From assembly GCF_900106775.1 (NCBI RefSeq), contig NZ_FNNQ01000006.1, positions 62,001 through 126,000 on the forward strand: a stretch of DNA of 64,000 bases, given 5' to 3'. Origin of the DNA: Marininema mesophilum. GTDB taxonomy: Bacteria; Bacillota; Bacilli; Thermoactinomycetales; DSM-45169. A program made the translations under genes and the position numbers. The notes beneath the pieces are model-generated. The model saw only the letters and a program-made list of their open reading frames with translations, searched no databases and was not told where the DNA came from. Below, in pieces: positions 8,165-16,216 of this stretch (position 1 is its first letter; every line of letters begins with the position of its first letter).

Positions 8165-9591
8165 CCCAATACGGTACAGTGATCGGTCTGGAGGTCCATG
8201 CTGAACTGTCCACAAAGACCAAGATTTTTTGTGGATGTGCTACTGAATTTGGAGCACCTGCCAACACTCATACCTGTCCGGTTTGCCTCGGTCATCCGGG
8301 TGTACTGCCTGTGTTGAACAAACAAGCAGTGGAGTTTGCGATTAAAGCTTCCCTTGCTCTTAATTGTAAGATTGCTGAGTCCAGCAAGTTTGACCGTAAA
8401 AACTACTTCTATCCCGACCTTCCAAAAGCCTACCAAATCTCTCAGTACGATAAGCCGGTCGGTGAGGGTGGTTGGATTGAGATTGAGGTAGAGGGGAAAA
8501 AGAAACGCATAGGCATTACCCGTGTTCATCTGGAAGAGGATGCAGGAAAACTGAATCACTCGGAAAATGGTGACGGCTCCTTGGTAGACTATAACCGAGT
8601 GGGTGTCCCGTTGATTGAGATCGTTTCAGAGCCGGATATACGTACCCCTGCTGAGGGACGGGCATATTTGGAGAAGCTGAAGCAGATCCTTCAATATACC
8701 GGGGTTTCCGATGTAAAGATGGAGGAAGGTTCCCTTCGTTGTGATGCCAATATCAGCTTACGACCGCTTGGCCAAGAAGAGTTTGGCACTAAGACAGAAA
8801 TGAAAAACTTGAACTCCTTCCGTAACGTGGAGCGGGCCCTCGAATATGAACAAACCCGTCAAGCAGAAGTGTTAAATCGTGGAGAAAAGGTTACTCAGCA
8901 AACCATGCGCTGGTTGGAGACGGAAAACCGTACAAAGGTGATGCGTTCCAAGGAAGAAGCCCATGATTATCGCTACTTCCCTGAACCTGACCTTGTACAG
9001 CTTTTGATCAATAAAGAGTGGAAAGAATCGATCCAAGCGACTCTTCCTGAGCTACCAGATGCTCGCCGTACTCGCTATATAGAGGTTGGACTATCTGCTT
9101 ACGATGCTGAGCTTCTGACCTCTACGAAGTCGATTGCCGATTTCTTTGATGAAGTTACGGAGAAGGGGGCCGATTCCAAGGCGGCTGCCAACTGGATCTC
9201 TGGTGAACTCCTCGGGTATCTGAATACCCATGATAAGGAATTGAGTGAAACAGCGATCACGGCTCAGTCTCTCGCAGGCATGATTGAACTGATCCAAAAA
9301 GGGACGATCAGTAGTACGATTGGGAAGAAAGTATTTAAGGAATTGATTGAGCAGGGTGGAGACCCTAGCAAGATCGTAGAAGATAAAGGTTGGGTTCAAA
9401 TTAGTGATGAAGGAAAGCTACGGGAAATGGTAGCAGAAGTAGTCGCTGCGAATCCCCAATCGGTGACGGATTTGAAGAACGGGAAAGATCGTGCCCAAGG
9501 ATTTTTGGTAGGGTTGATAATGAAATCGACCAAAGGAAAAGCCAACCCGAAGCTGGTCAATAAGCTAATTCGCGAAGAGATTGGTTTATGA
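8161..9591 (+). CDS. gatB: Asp-tRNA(Asn)/Glu-tRNA(Gln) amidotransferase subunit B
   Basis: GatB phosphorylates the mischarged aminoacyl-tRNA and transfers ammonia to it. The 476-residue protein begins with GLEVHAELST and carries the zinc-site cysteines in FCGCATEF and CPVCLG, the LEEDAGKL and DYNRVGVPLIEI motifs, and the C-terminal tRNA-binding YqeY/GatB domain (from about residue 330). Length and motifs are complete. Together with GatC and GatA this implies that the organism lacks glutaminyl-tRNA synthetase, asparaginyl-tRNA synthetase, or both. Confidence 0.98.
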   Translation: MTQYGTVIGLEVHAELSTKTKIFCGCATEFGAPANTHTCPVCLGHPGVLPVLNKQAVEFAIKASLALNCKIAESSKFDRKNYFYPDLPKAYQISQYDKPVGEGGWIEIEVEGKKKRIGITRVHLEEDAGKLNHSENGDGSLVDYNRVGVPLIEIVSEPDIRTPAEGRAYLEKLKQILQYTGVSDVKMEEGSLRCDANISLRPLGQEEFGTKTEMKNLNSFRNVERALEYEQTRQAEVLNRGEKVTQQTMRWLETENRTKVMRSKEEAHDYRYFPEPDLVQLLINKEWKESIQATLPELPDARRTRYIEVGLSAYDAELLTSTKSIADFFDEVTEKGADSKAAANWISGELLGYLNTHDKELSETAITAQSLAGMIELIQKGTISSTIGKKVFKELIEQGGDPSKIVEDKGWVQISDEGKLREMVAEVVAANPQSVTDLKNGKDRAQGFLVGLIMKSTKGKANPKLVNKLIREEIGL

Positions 9592-9622
9592 CCTTTCAGT
9601 TGAGGGAAAACGAGGTGTTTGT

Positions 9623-9919
9623 ATGCAGTTTTTATTCGCAGCCACGGTTCTGATCTCCCTCGTAATGGGGGGCTATACATTACAAGATCAGCCTCCCTTG
9701 GCCCTTCATTATTTTGTAATCGGGATGTATTTCTTTGTGATCCTATTTGAATTCCGTGGGAATCCATTTTCTCGCAAGGTGTATCTTTTGCTTGCCTTGC
9801 TACTTGTAGGAAGTGCGATGCTCCAATTTTTCTTTGCACCAAACCACTCCTTCGCTGGTGTGATCAGCCTCCTTTTTGCCTACTTTGCATTACAATCCCG
9901 TAGGCGTCTCAATGATTAA
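9623..9919 (+). CDS. Small membrane protein of unknown function
   Basis: A 98-residue hydrophobic protein with three to four predicted membrane helices (about residues 2-18, 27-42, 50-68, 73-90) and a basic C-terminus. The ATG at 9623 has GAGGTG five bases upstream; a longer frame reaching back into gatB lacks a ribosome site. It lies 31 bases after gatB and ends at a terminator, so it is probably the last gene of the gatCAB transcript. I do not recognise the family. Confidence 0.65.
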   Translation: MQFLFAATVLISLVMGGYTLQDQPPLALHYFVIGMYFFVILFEFRGNPFSRKVYLLLALLLVGSAMLQFFFAPNHSFAGVISLLFAYFALQSRRRLND

Positions 9920-9925
9920 TCGATC

Positions 9926-9965
9926 AAACTGTCCCGAATAACCTTCAGGGCAGTTTTTCTTTTGT
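9926..9965 (+). terminator. Intrinsic terminator after gatCAB and the small membrane gene
   Basis: AAACTGTCCC pairs with AGGGCAGTTT (one bulged base) across an 11-base loop and is followed by TTCTTTT. Confidence 0.75.
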
Positions 9966-10014
9966 ATAGGATAGTCGGATGGAGAAAGAATAGGGCTTTA
10001 AGGAGGGATCGCCA

Positions 10015-10293
10015 ATGCAAGATGTAGGAGATCAAGGAATCGATCAAGCCTTACAAATAGCCAATGAAGCAGTTCAATTTGTTCGTGTCGCTCAAAATTC
10101 AGCAGATCCCCAAGTGATCCAACAGGCTGAGCGAAAATTAGAACAAGCGAAATCCCATTTAGAAGCTATGATGAAAGAGGAAGAATTAGAAACGGATGAG
10201 GTTAGCCAAAGCTTGGCTAAGCTGGAGCAATCAAGGAATAACTTAACTTTATCCAGTTCGATCAGTGATCCAGTTGGGTATGAGGTATATTAA
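10015..10293 (+). CDS. Small helical protein of unknown function
   Basis: A 92-residue, acidic, almost entirely helical protein with heptad-like spacing (about residues 8-75), so probably a coiled coil. There is no signal peptide or membrane segment. TAAGGAGGGATCGCC precedes the ATG, and a strong terminator follows the stop, so it is a real single-gene unit. Its size and helical pattern resemble small DUF2564-type Bacillus proteins, but I cannot confirm that. Confidence 0.6.
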   Translation: MQDVGDQGIDQALQIANEAVQFVRVAQNSADPQVIQQAERKLEQAKSHLEAMMKEEELETDEVSQSLAKLEQSRNNLTLSSSISDPVGYEVY

Positions 10294-10352
10294 AAAAGCC
10301 CCCGTTAACAGTCACACGAAGAAAAATGAGTTTACTGTTGAGGGGGCTTTTT
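10293..10352. terminator. Bidirectional terminator with long stem
   Basis: AAAAAAGCCCCC-TTAACAGT and ACTGTT-AGGGGGCTTTTT form an interrupted stem around a short A-rich loop, with A and T runs on both sides. It serves the small helical gene and the convergent signal peptidase gene. Confidence 0.85.
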
Positions 10353-10362
10353 ATGTAGACAA

Positions 10363-10872
10363 TCATTTATTGAATATCCTAAATTGTGACCATGGTTGTA
10401 AAACTCCTACGATCCGACCTTCTACAGTATTTTGAGAAATAGGCCCAAAATCACGGCTGTCAACACTCTGTTTTGGATTATCTCCCATGACAAATAAGTG
10501 GTGTTGGGGAACTAAACGGAGAGGGAAGCTATCGTACTTTTTTGTACGGGAAGTTGGAGACACCGTTTGATGATCATTTACATAGATGCGATGGTGGTTC
10601 ACCTTGATGCGATCCCCCGCTAATCCAATGATTCGTTTCGCATATAGTCGAGTAGTTCCTGGAGGCTGGAAGAGGATGATATCCCTGCGTGCGAAATTAT
10701 CGGGATCTTGCTCTGCTATTACGGTGTTTTGCGAGTGAATGGTTGGTTTCATACTAGATCCAACGATTACATAGAGGTCATAACTACGAGACAAAATAAG
10801 TAGACATAAAAGAAATAAAGACCAGACGCCAAGTAGCGTCTTTATTATTTTTTCCAATGAAGTTTCCCCCAT
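10363..10872 (-). CDS. lepB: Signal peptidase I
   Basis: A type I signal peptidase that cleaves signal peptides of exported proteins on the outer face of the membrane. The 169-residue form has one N-terminal membrane helix (about residues 10-29), nucleophile Ser40 in VGSSMKPT, general base Lys79 in YAKRIIGLAGD, and box E MGDNPKQSVDSRDFG. The start is uncertain: ATG 10872 has a weak ribosome site; TTG 10857 follows GGGGG at 7 bases. It is divergent from the Yip1-toxin operon, and a second signal peptidase I is at 57940. A dedicated role for the neighbouring exported toxin is possible but unproven. Confidence 0.9.
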   Translation of the reverse strand: MGETSLEKIIKTLLGVWSLFLLCLLILSRSYDLYVIVGSSMKPTIHSQNTVIAEQDPDNFARRDIILFQPPGTTRLYAKRIIGLAGDRIKVNHHRIYVNDHQTVSPTSRTKKYDSFPLRLVPQHHLFVMGDNPKQSVDSRDFGPISQNTVEGRIVGVLQPWSQFRIFNK

Positions 10873-10905
10873 AAAAAATGCTTTTTCGTTAATTGTCAGT
10901 ATAAC

Positions 10906-10933
10906 TTGAAATATTAATTTTATGTAATATAAT
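10906..10933 (+). promoter_or_regulatory. Candidate sigma-A promoter of the Yip1-toxin operon
   Basis: TTGAAA (10906-10911), a 16-base spacer and TATAAT (10928-10933) lie 58 bases before the first Yip1-like gene, within the divergent spacer shared with lepB. Confidence 0.6.
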
Positions 10934-10990
10934 TCAGAGTGATAGGAAAAAGTTTTCATTTTCTAGCAATCAGAGAATGGTGGATGAGAG

Positions 10991-11626
10991 ATGAGTTACC
11001 TAGATGAAAAACAACGAAACCCATGGTTATCGATGTGGAGTCATCCACGAGAGACAGTAAGGCAGTATATCCAAGAAGACTTGTCTAAGTGGATTTGGTT
11101 TTTAGTGATTGTCAGTGGGATGAAGTTTGTTTTAGACAATGCAAACATACAAAATTTTGGGGACCAAGTTCCGGTTGGGGCTATTTTATTTTGGGCACTT
11201 TTTATTGGATCTTTTATTGGTATTTTACAGTGGTGGATGTTGAGTGGATCACTTCTCCTGGTGGGACGTGTGTTAGGTTTGGAAGCCGAGTGGAAGGACC
11301 TTAAAAAAGCGGTCTCCCTTTCTAATGTGCCCTATGTATGGGGATTCGTCCTATGGATCGTGAAAATCTTTGCCTTTGGTCAGGAAAACTTCACCCCAGA
11401 AACACCGATGATTGATCAGAGTCTTACATTAGTTGCTCTGATTGTTTTATGTTATCTGATTGATTTTATTTTAGTGGCTTGGTCCGTGGCTGTATTGTCC
11501 AAAGGCATAGGCGAGGTGTACGGTCTATCCTCCTGGGCAGGCTTTGGCTTGGTGCTACTGACTGGTGTGGTTCTAACGTTGGTGTTCTTATTAATTGGCG
11601 GTCCTATCGTGTTGTTGTTACTCTAA
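10991..11626 (+). CDS. Yip1-domain membrane protein (first of a pair)
   Basis: A 211-residue protein with five predicted membrane helices after a short cytosolic N-terminus. The pattern of an amphipathic start with a PRETVRQYI segment, a WILW/VWGFVLW helix preceded by LSNVPY, and a C-terminal helix hairpin is that of bacterial Yip1-family proteins. The function of bacterial Yip1 proteins is largely unknown; membrane organisation or export has been suggested. It is followed after 33 bases by a paralogue and then by the pilin-leader toxin gene on the same transcript, so a role in toxin export is conceivable. Confidence 0.7.
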   Translation: MSYLDEKQRNPWLSMWSHPRETVRQYIQEDLSKWIWFLVIVSGMKFVLDNANIQNFGDQVPVGAILFWALFIGSFIGILQWWMLSGSLLLVGRVLGLEAEWKDLKKAVSLSNVPYVWGFVLWIVKIFAFGQENFTPETPMIDQSLTLVALIVLCYLIDFILVAWSVAVLSKGIGEVYGLSSWAGFGLVLLTGVVLTLVFLLIGGPIVLLLL

Positions 11627-11659
11627 GGGATTTTAAATTAGATCACGTAGGTGAATTTG

Positions 11660-12283
11660 TTGAAGAATCTTCTCCGGCATTGTTTGCGTTATGTCATTGC
11701 TCCAAGGAAATCTCTTCGATCCTTCTACGAGATGTGCCTGCCATGGTATTTTCTAGTAATTTTAATCGTCCTTTATGGTATTTCCTTTACCCTCGATCAA
11801 GCCTCATTCCATGATTATGGGGATTATTTTGGAATGGGGACACTCATTATTCTCATTATCGGTGTGGGAGTTGGGGTTGGGCCTTTGTTGTGGTTAACGT
11901 ATTCAGCCCTGTTTTATGGGCTTGGAAGAGTATTTGGCGGAAAGGGAACATGGGAGAAGGTTCAAATCGCTGTAGCGGTTTCTTTTATCCCCTACGTTTT
12001 TAAATTCGTATTATGGTGTGCTCAATGGGGTCTATTTAAAGAAGAGATGTTTACTAATGAGATGCCCCATGTGGATAGTAATTTATATACACTCGTCGTT
12101 TACTTTTTAACGGTCCTCATTGATCTAGTAACAGCAGTGTGGTTTTACATATTGAGTTTCCGGGTGGTAGGGGAAGCTCATCAGCTTTCATCATGGCTGG
12201 GAATGGTGGTTGTTCTTTGTTCTGTTGGATTGGTTTGGCTGGTATCAAAGATGTTATTTAATATCGTGTTGCTCCCGGTCTAG
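11660..12283 (+). CDS. Yip1-domain membrane protein (second of a pair)
   Basis: A paralogue of the preceding gene: same size, same helix layout, same landmarks (APRKSLRSFYE near the start, FIPYVFKFVLW in place of NVPYVWGFVLW, and the C-terminal SSWLG loop). I place the start at TTG 11660, where AGGTGA is 5 bases upstream; the GTG at 11651 overlaps that ribosome site. It lies 26 bases before the toxin-like gene. Two adjacent Yip1 paralogues with a secreted toxin suggest a hetero-oligomeric membrane partner, which is inference. Confidence 0.68.
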   Translation: MKNLLRHCLRYVIAPRKSLRSFYEMCLPWYFLVILIVLYGISFTLDQASFHDYGDYFGMGTLIILIIGVGVGVGPLLWLTYSALFYGLGRVFGGKGTWEKVQIAVAVSFIPYVFKFVLWCAQWGLFKEEMFTNEMPHVDSNLYTLVVYFLTVLIDLVTAVWFYILSFRVVGEAHQLSSWLGMVVVLCSVGLVWLVSKMLFNIVLLPV

Positions 12284-12309
12284 TCCATCATTAATGGAGG
12301 ATTTCTTAA

Positions 12310-13491
12310 ATGAATAGTTGGCGCGATCAATTAAAAGAATGGATTGGAAGTGTTAGCAATAAAAAGGGTGCTTCTACTGTCGAATATGTAGTTATTCTCG
12401 TCTTTGCAGCGGTGTTAGCGGGATTTTTATATACAGCCTTAAGTAGCGAAAAAACAGAAACACAAGTAAAGCAAAAGGTTACGGACGCGATCAATGGGAA
12501 AGTGACGTCCATCAAGGGGAGTAATTCGGGTCCGACGCCTAAACCATCTCCAAACCCCGAACCAAAACCTCCAAAACCGGAACCTCCTAAAGAGGAAAAG
12601 GAAGAGGAAAAGGAAGAGGATAAGGGCTGGTTTGATAAATATGTTAAAGACCCTGTCAAGGGAGGCGTGGATTACGTCACATCCGGTGAAGCATGGAAGG
12701 ATGTAAAGCATGGTGCGAAGGAAACGGCAGACTTCCTTGTCCTTGATGATCTCTCCGGTTGCTTTAAAGGGAAAGATACCGATGGGCAAGAGGTATCTGG
12801 ATTTGATCGAGGATTAAGTTGTGTTTCAGTCATCCCGTTACCCGCAGCGAAAGCGGTAAAAGGATTAAAGTATGGGAAGAAATTAATCGATGGTGGGAAG
12901 GCAGTATCGAAGGTAAAACCAGAGTTTATCAAGAAAATCGCTGACAAACGGAAGAAAATGAGCGAGGCCCTGGAGAAGGCAAGGAAGAAGCCTTGTGCCT
13001 GTGATGATTATGTTGAAAAACAGCTAAAGCAGGAACAAAAAGATTTACAGGATGAACTGGATGAAATCGATGGCATGGATGATCTATCGAAGGCAGAAAA
13101 AGATGAATTGAAAAAGGATACACTGGATCGGAAGAAAGAAATTGATGAAGAATTAGATAAGGTCAAGAAGAAAAAAGAAGAGAAGAAAGCGAAGGAGCAG
13201 GAGGAAGCGGGTAAGACGAAGGACAGAACATGGGGAGATAATGATGTCCCAACTGATTCGCAGACAATTTTAGGAAAAGGAGGATTTGAACGAGTAAAGG
13301 GTAAACGAATGAAAGGAGCTCAAGTGTATAAAAAAGGGAAGTTCTTTTACCATCGTGATACCTTGCATAGGGGGGAAGGAGCTCATTTAGAGATATATAA
13401 CAGCCAAGGGATTCATATGGGTAAAGGAGATCCACTTACGGGCGAATTAATACCAGGTACAGCGGTTTCTGGTAGAACCCTCCCGAAATAA
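12310..13491 (+). CDS. Polymorphic-toxin-like protein with Flp/TadE-type pilin leader and colicin-E3-like C-terminal domain
   Basis: A 393-residue modular protein. Residues 17-45 form a class-III prepilin-like leader: Lys-Lys-Gly20, then Ala21-Ser-Thr-Val-Glu25-Tyr and a hydrophobic helix, with Glu at +5 as in Flp pilins. A Pro/Glu/Lys-rich linker (72-105) follows, then a pretoxin-like segment (108-200: DDLSGC, GFDRGLSCVSVIP, AKAVKGLKYG), a charged coiled coil (205-300) and a C-terminal domain (305-393). That domain has YHRDTLH with Asp350 and His353, GAHLEIY with Glu361, and GKGDPLTG, a layout like the 16S rRNA-cleaving domain of colicin E3. AATGGAGG is the ribosome site. It is the last gene of the Yip1 operon; immunity candidates follow. 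The ribonuclease call rests on motif resemblance only. Confidence 0.62.
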   Translation: MNSWRDQLKEWIGSVSNKKGASTVEYVVILVFAAVLAGFLYTALSSEKTETQVKQKVTDAINGKVTSIKGSNSGPTPKPSPNPEPKPPKPEPPKEEKEEEKEEDKGWFDKYVKDPVKGGVDYVTSGEAWKDVKHGAKETADFLVLDDLSGCFKGKDTDGQEVSGFDRGLSCVSVIPLPAAKAVKGLKYGKKLIDGGKAVSKVKPEFIKKIADKRKKMSEALEKARKKPCACDDYVEKQLKQEQKDLQDELDEIDGMDDLSKAEKDELKKDTLDRKKEIDEELDKVKKKKEEKKAKEQEEAGKTKDRTWGDNDVPTDSQTILGKGGFERVKGKRMKGAQVYKKGKFFYHRDTLHRGEGAHLEIYNSQGIHMGKGDPLTGELIPGTAVSGRTLPK

Positions 13492-13538
13492 GAAGAATAT
13501 ACACTTGGTTTCATAACACTGATAATAGAAAATAAAAA

Positions 13539-13583
13539 ATAAATTTATGTATGGTTTCATGATGAAACCATACATAAATTTAT
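13539..13583. repeat. Perfect 22-bp palindrome between toxin gene and AT-rich gene
   Basis: Two 22-base arms (13539-13560 and 13562-13583) are exact inverted copies around a single G. The minus strand continues into a T-rich run, while the plus strand has only a poor tail, so it might end minus-strand readthrough. It could equally be a recombination scar at the edge of an inserted cassette. Confidence 0.8.
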
Positions 13584-13601
13584 AAAAAGGGGACCTGTAT
13601 T

Positions 13602-14375
13602 TTGTTAAAAGAATTGAAAAAAAGAAATGAAAAGGAAAATGATTTGTATATAACTGAAGTAGTATCAGATAAGATTGTTATTAATAATGAATATAAAGGT
13701 TTGAAAATACTTGACAACGATTTGGAAACTATAAATATTATCGATGTATTTGATGATATAGCAATCCATTCTGTATTTATTAACAACAAAGAAAGTAAAT
13801 TAATACTAAATTGCCCTGATAATGATAGTGTAGTTTATGTGGATTTGAAAAATGACTTCTTAAATGTGATAAAACCATTGAATAGAAAAATATTTGTAGA
13901 TGTACATTCATGGGTAGATGGTGGTTTTATTCTGATAGATTCAGAGGGTTCTTTATTTAAATTTAATAACAAGAGTCAAGATATATCAAATATCAATTCT
14001 AAGGAATTACCATTCCATTTAAATGACCTTAATAAGTATAAAAAAACGCACAATAATATTTATAAAATCGATCAAAATGTATTGCATGTAATGAATTTGG
14101 CAGAAAGAAATCTATTTTCCATCAATATCCCTGATAAATTCGATGTACATGATATCATCGTTTATGAAGATATAAGCATTATCGTTTCCGAAGACTGTAT
14201 TTTGGTCTATAAGGGAAGTGAAAAAATTGATGTATTAAAACCGGATAGTGGATTTATATTTATGAGAGTTTCATTTTTGCCGTATGATGATAAATATAAT
14301 AAAGTTGCAGTTACTTCATCTGAAATTAAAAATAATTACAATAGTTATATATATACTTATCGGATAATCATATGA
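13602..14375 (+). CDS. AT-rich orphan protein, possible immunity protein or displaced cassette
   Basis: A 257-residue protein with no recognised family. It is rich in Asn, Asp, Ile and Lys and has repeated short beta-strand-like units (for example KGLKILDNDLETINI, SEGSLFKFNNKSQDI, ILVYKGSEKIDVL), which suggests a beta-propeller-like fold. There is no signal peptide or membrane segment. The start is TTG 13602, nine bases after AAAGGGG. Its base composition is far more AT-rich than either neighbour, a sign of transfer. Lying directly after the toxin gene, it sits where an immunity gene is expected, but a palindrome separates them. Function unknown. Confidence 0.6.
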   Translation: MLKELKKRNEKENDLYITEVVSDKIVINNEYKGLKILDNDLETINIIDVFDDIAIHSVFINNKESKLILNCPDNDSVVYVDLKNDFLNVIKPLNRKIFVDVHSWVDGGFILIDSEGSLFKFNNKSQDISNINSKELPFHLNDLNKYKKTHNNIYKIDQNVLHVMNLAERNLFSINIPDKFDVHDIIVYEDISIIVSEDCILVYKGSEKIDVLKPDSGFIFMRVSFLPYDDKYNKVAVTSSEIKNNYNSYIYTYRIII

Positions 14376-14548
14376 TTATGTTATTTTTGCATTGCTACAG
14401 GCGTGTTGATTAGTCAGGATAATCCATGATGAAGATTTTACGAAGTGAAAAACAGCTTCATTCGTTGGTGGGACTATATACAAACTTGTTGGATTTAAGG
14501 CATTCTCCTTCCTTGACTAGTAAAATATCACAACGTAGAAATTGTAAA

Positions 14549-14581
14549 CATAAAGAGGATCCTTCAAGGATCTTCTTTATG
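14549..14581 (+). terminator. Stem-loop, probable terminator
   Basis: CATAAAGAGGATCCT and AGGATCTTCTTTATG pair with one G-T wobble around TCA. There is no long T tract, so termination may be weak. It lies in the 230-base spacer between the AT-rich gene and the SUKH gene, which otherwise shows nothing clear. Confidence 0.5.
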
Positions 14582-14609
14582 TTGAGCATCACTTTCCAGG
14601 TAGATTCTT

Positions 14610-15830
14610 ATGAGAGGAGTGAGCAAAAGATTTATGAGAGATGAGATTGATTTCGGTCGGGGAACGATTATCCATGATACATTGTCTTTTGTTGATCGGG
14701 ATGCTTCGCTTCCGGAGTTGTTCCTTGGTGAGGATTTGCTATTGGTTATGTATTTGCAAGGGAAATTTTATCTCGATGTGGGTTGGTACGGTTCTGGTGA
14801 AGGTTGTTTTATCGTCCGAGTGGTATCTGGTAAGCGAGAAGAACCTTTTCAAAAGAATGCAGAGAGTTGGCGAAAGTTGAAGAAGGTGATAGAAGAGGGG
14901 GTGGCATTTATCCATTCCTTAATGGAGATGCCTGATGACGTTCCATGTTATCGTAGCCAATTGCCCCCCGACTCTATTTCATCCAATAACGTGGATCAGT
15001 TGCTCGGTGTTGTTGAAATAGAATGGGAAGATAAACAATCGGATGTGGCACTGGATCCGCTAAAGAAACTGGAGAAGGTATGGGGTGTTCAACTTCCCGA
15101 AGATCTGAAGGAGATCATCCTTTCTTGTAATGGTGGTGGGCCACTCCCTTATCAGTTTCCACTTGATGAAGAGCGGTGGGGAGAATTCTTACGCTTAATG
15201 GACTTTTCAGCCAAGATTGAGTTGGATGAGAAATTACCTGCTGGGCTATATCCCTTTGGTAATTCAGACAGGGGCTTACTTTGTCTTGATTATCGGGTAA
15301 ATGCAGGTGAACCTGCTATTGTAATCGTGGATCTTGAGGAAGAGGATGAGAGTGAACAAGTTATTCATCTAGCCGATCATTTCCGGGTATTTCTGCGCTC
15401 CCTTTCTAACTTAATGGGATGGAGAAGGGATACAACCGCGGAATTGAGGGAAAGAATTGCTCAACAACTGTTCAAATTGGAAAAGGAGTGGGAGATAACG
15501 TTTCCCACCCCCTATAAAAAGCTGGTGTTGGAGCACGAAGGTGGGACTCCTGAAGCTCCCTATATCTATACCAATCGGGCACGAGCAGAAGTAAGCCATC
15601 TGCTCCAGCTAATTGACTTGGATGCAGAGGATAGTGTACGGAGGATCTATCAGGAACACTTTGCTGATACAAAACATTTTCCATTTGCAATGTGCACAAA
15701 TGGGGATATCCTATGTCATAGCTACCAGGGTGAAGAAGTAACGGTAGTATTATGGTCGCAAGCTGAGGATGCCTTTCACCCTGTGAACAGTAGCTTTGCC
15801 CGCTTTTTGCAGTATCTTCGCTATCAATAA
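14610..15830 (+). CDS. Tandem SUKH (SMI1/KNR4) domain protein, likely immunity protein
   Basis: A 406-residue soluble protein with two SMI1/KNR4-type domains: residues 149-267 (LEKVWGVQLPEDLKEIILSC then PFGNSDRGLLCLDYR) and residues 283-406 (LEKEWEITFPTPYKKLVLEH then FPFAMCTNGDILCHSY). Residues 10-110 form a separate domain that I do not recognise. SUKH proteins are a well-known family of immunity proteins in contact-dependent and other polymorphic toxin systems, often against nuclease toxins. It is downstream of the toxin-like gene, so it is the best immunity candidate, though not adjacent to it. ATG 14610 has AGGT upstream; ATG 14634 with GAGGAGTG is an alternative start. Confidence 0.78.
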   Translation: MRGVSKRFMRDEIDFGRGTIIHDTLSFVDRDASLPELFLGEDLLLVMYLQGKFYLDVGWYGSGEGCFIVRVVSGKREEPFQKNAESWRKLKKVIEEGVAFIHSLMEMPDDVPCYRSQLPPDSISSNNVDQLLGVVEIEWEDKQSDVALDPLKKLEKVWGVQLPEDLKEIILSCNGGGPLPYQFPLDEERWGEFLRLMDFSAKIELDEKLPAGLYPFGNSDRGLLCLDYRVNAGEPAIVIVDLEEEDESEQVIHLADHFRVFLRSLSNLMGWRRDTTAELRERIAQQLFKLEKEWEITFPTPYKKLVLEHEGGTPEAPYIYTNRARAEVSHLLQLIDLDAEDSVRRIYQEHFADTKHFPFAMCTNGDILCHSYQGEEVTVVLWSQAEDAFHPVNSSFARFLQYLRYQ

Positions 15831-16214
15831 GAATGGATTTTACCTTGGGTGCGTTATACACAAGGGAAGCTACTGTGGCATGAGTGAATCAAGTGACCGA
15901 CAAAAGTGTAATCGAAATGCTCCAGACATTAGCCATTTAATGAGGAATTTCCTCACTAAGTGGTTTTCTTTTTGAATGCCACACACTTGTAAAGTATAGG
16001 CTATTTGGCAATCATCCACGGACCATTCCATGGTAAGAGTGCTAACATTAAATCTCTCGTGATCTCTCGCGAATATACCAACTGTGGTAAAATTAACTAA
16101 TCTAACACTTTTCTCAAGTAGCTCACCCTAACGCATCCTCAGCGTTTGCCAATGGTTAGGAAGGGCATACAATAGAAGTGGAAGTGAAAAAAGCCACCTT
16201 TTAAGTGGCTATTT
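15831..16214. other. Intergenic region with two terminators, no gene seen
   Basis: This 384-base spacer between convergent genes holds a terminator at each end (15931-15973 and 16187-16216). The stretch 15975-16185 contains a loose inverted repeat (CCCTAAC near 16126, GTTAGGAAGGG near 16155) but no open frame with a ribosome site and no RNA gene that I recognise. Confidence 0.6.
15931..15973 (+). terminator. Terminator after the SUKH gene
   Basis: AGCCATTTAATGAGGAA pairs with TTCCTCACTAAGTGGTT through a 17-bp stem in which the only non-Watson-Crick pairs are G-T wobbles, followed by TTCTTTTT. Confidence 0.8.
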
Positions 16215-16216
16215 TT
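16187..16216. terminator. Terminator, mainly for the minus-strand gene at 16215
   Basis: AAAAAAGCCAC and GTGGCTATTTTT form the stem around CTTTTAA. It lies immediately after the stop of the hypothetical minus-strand gene and has A and T runs on both sides. Confidence 0.75.

Noticed and set aside
14426..14644. 72-codon open frame before the SUKH gene
   Set aside because: It runs through the stem-loop at 14549-14581 and into the SUKH start, with no ribosome site.
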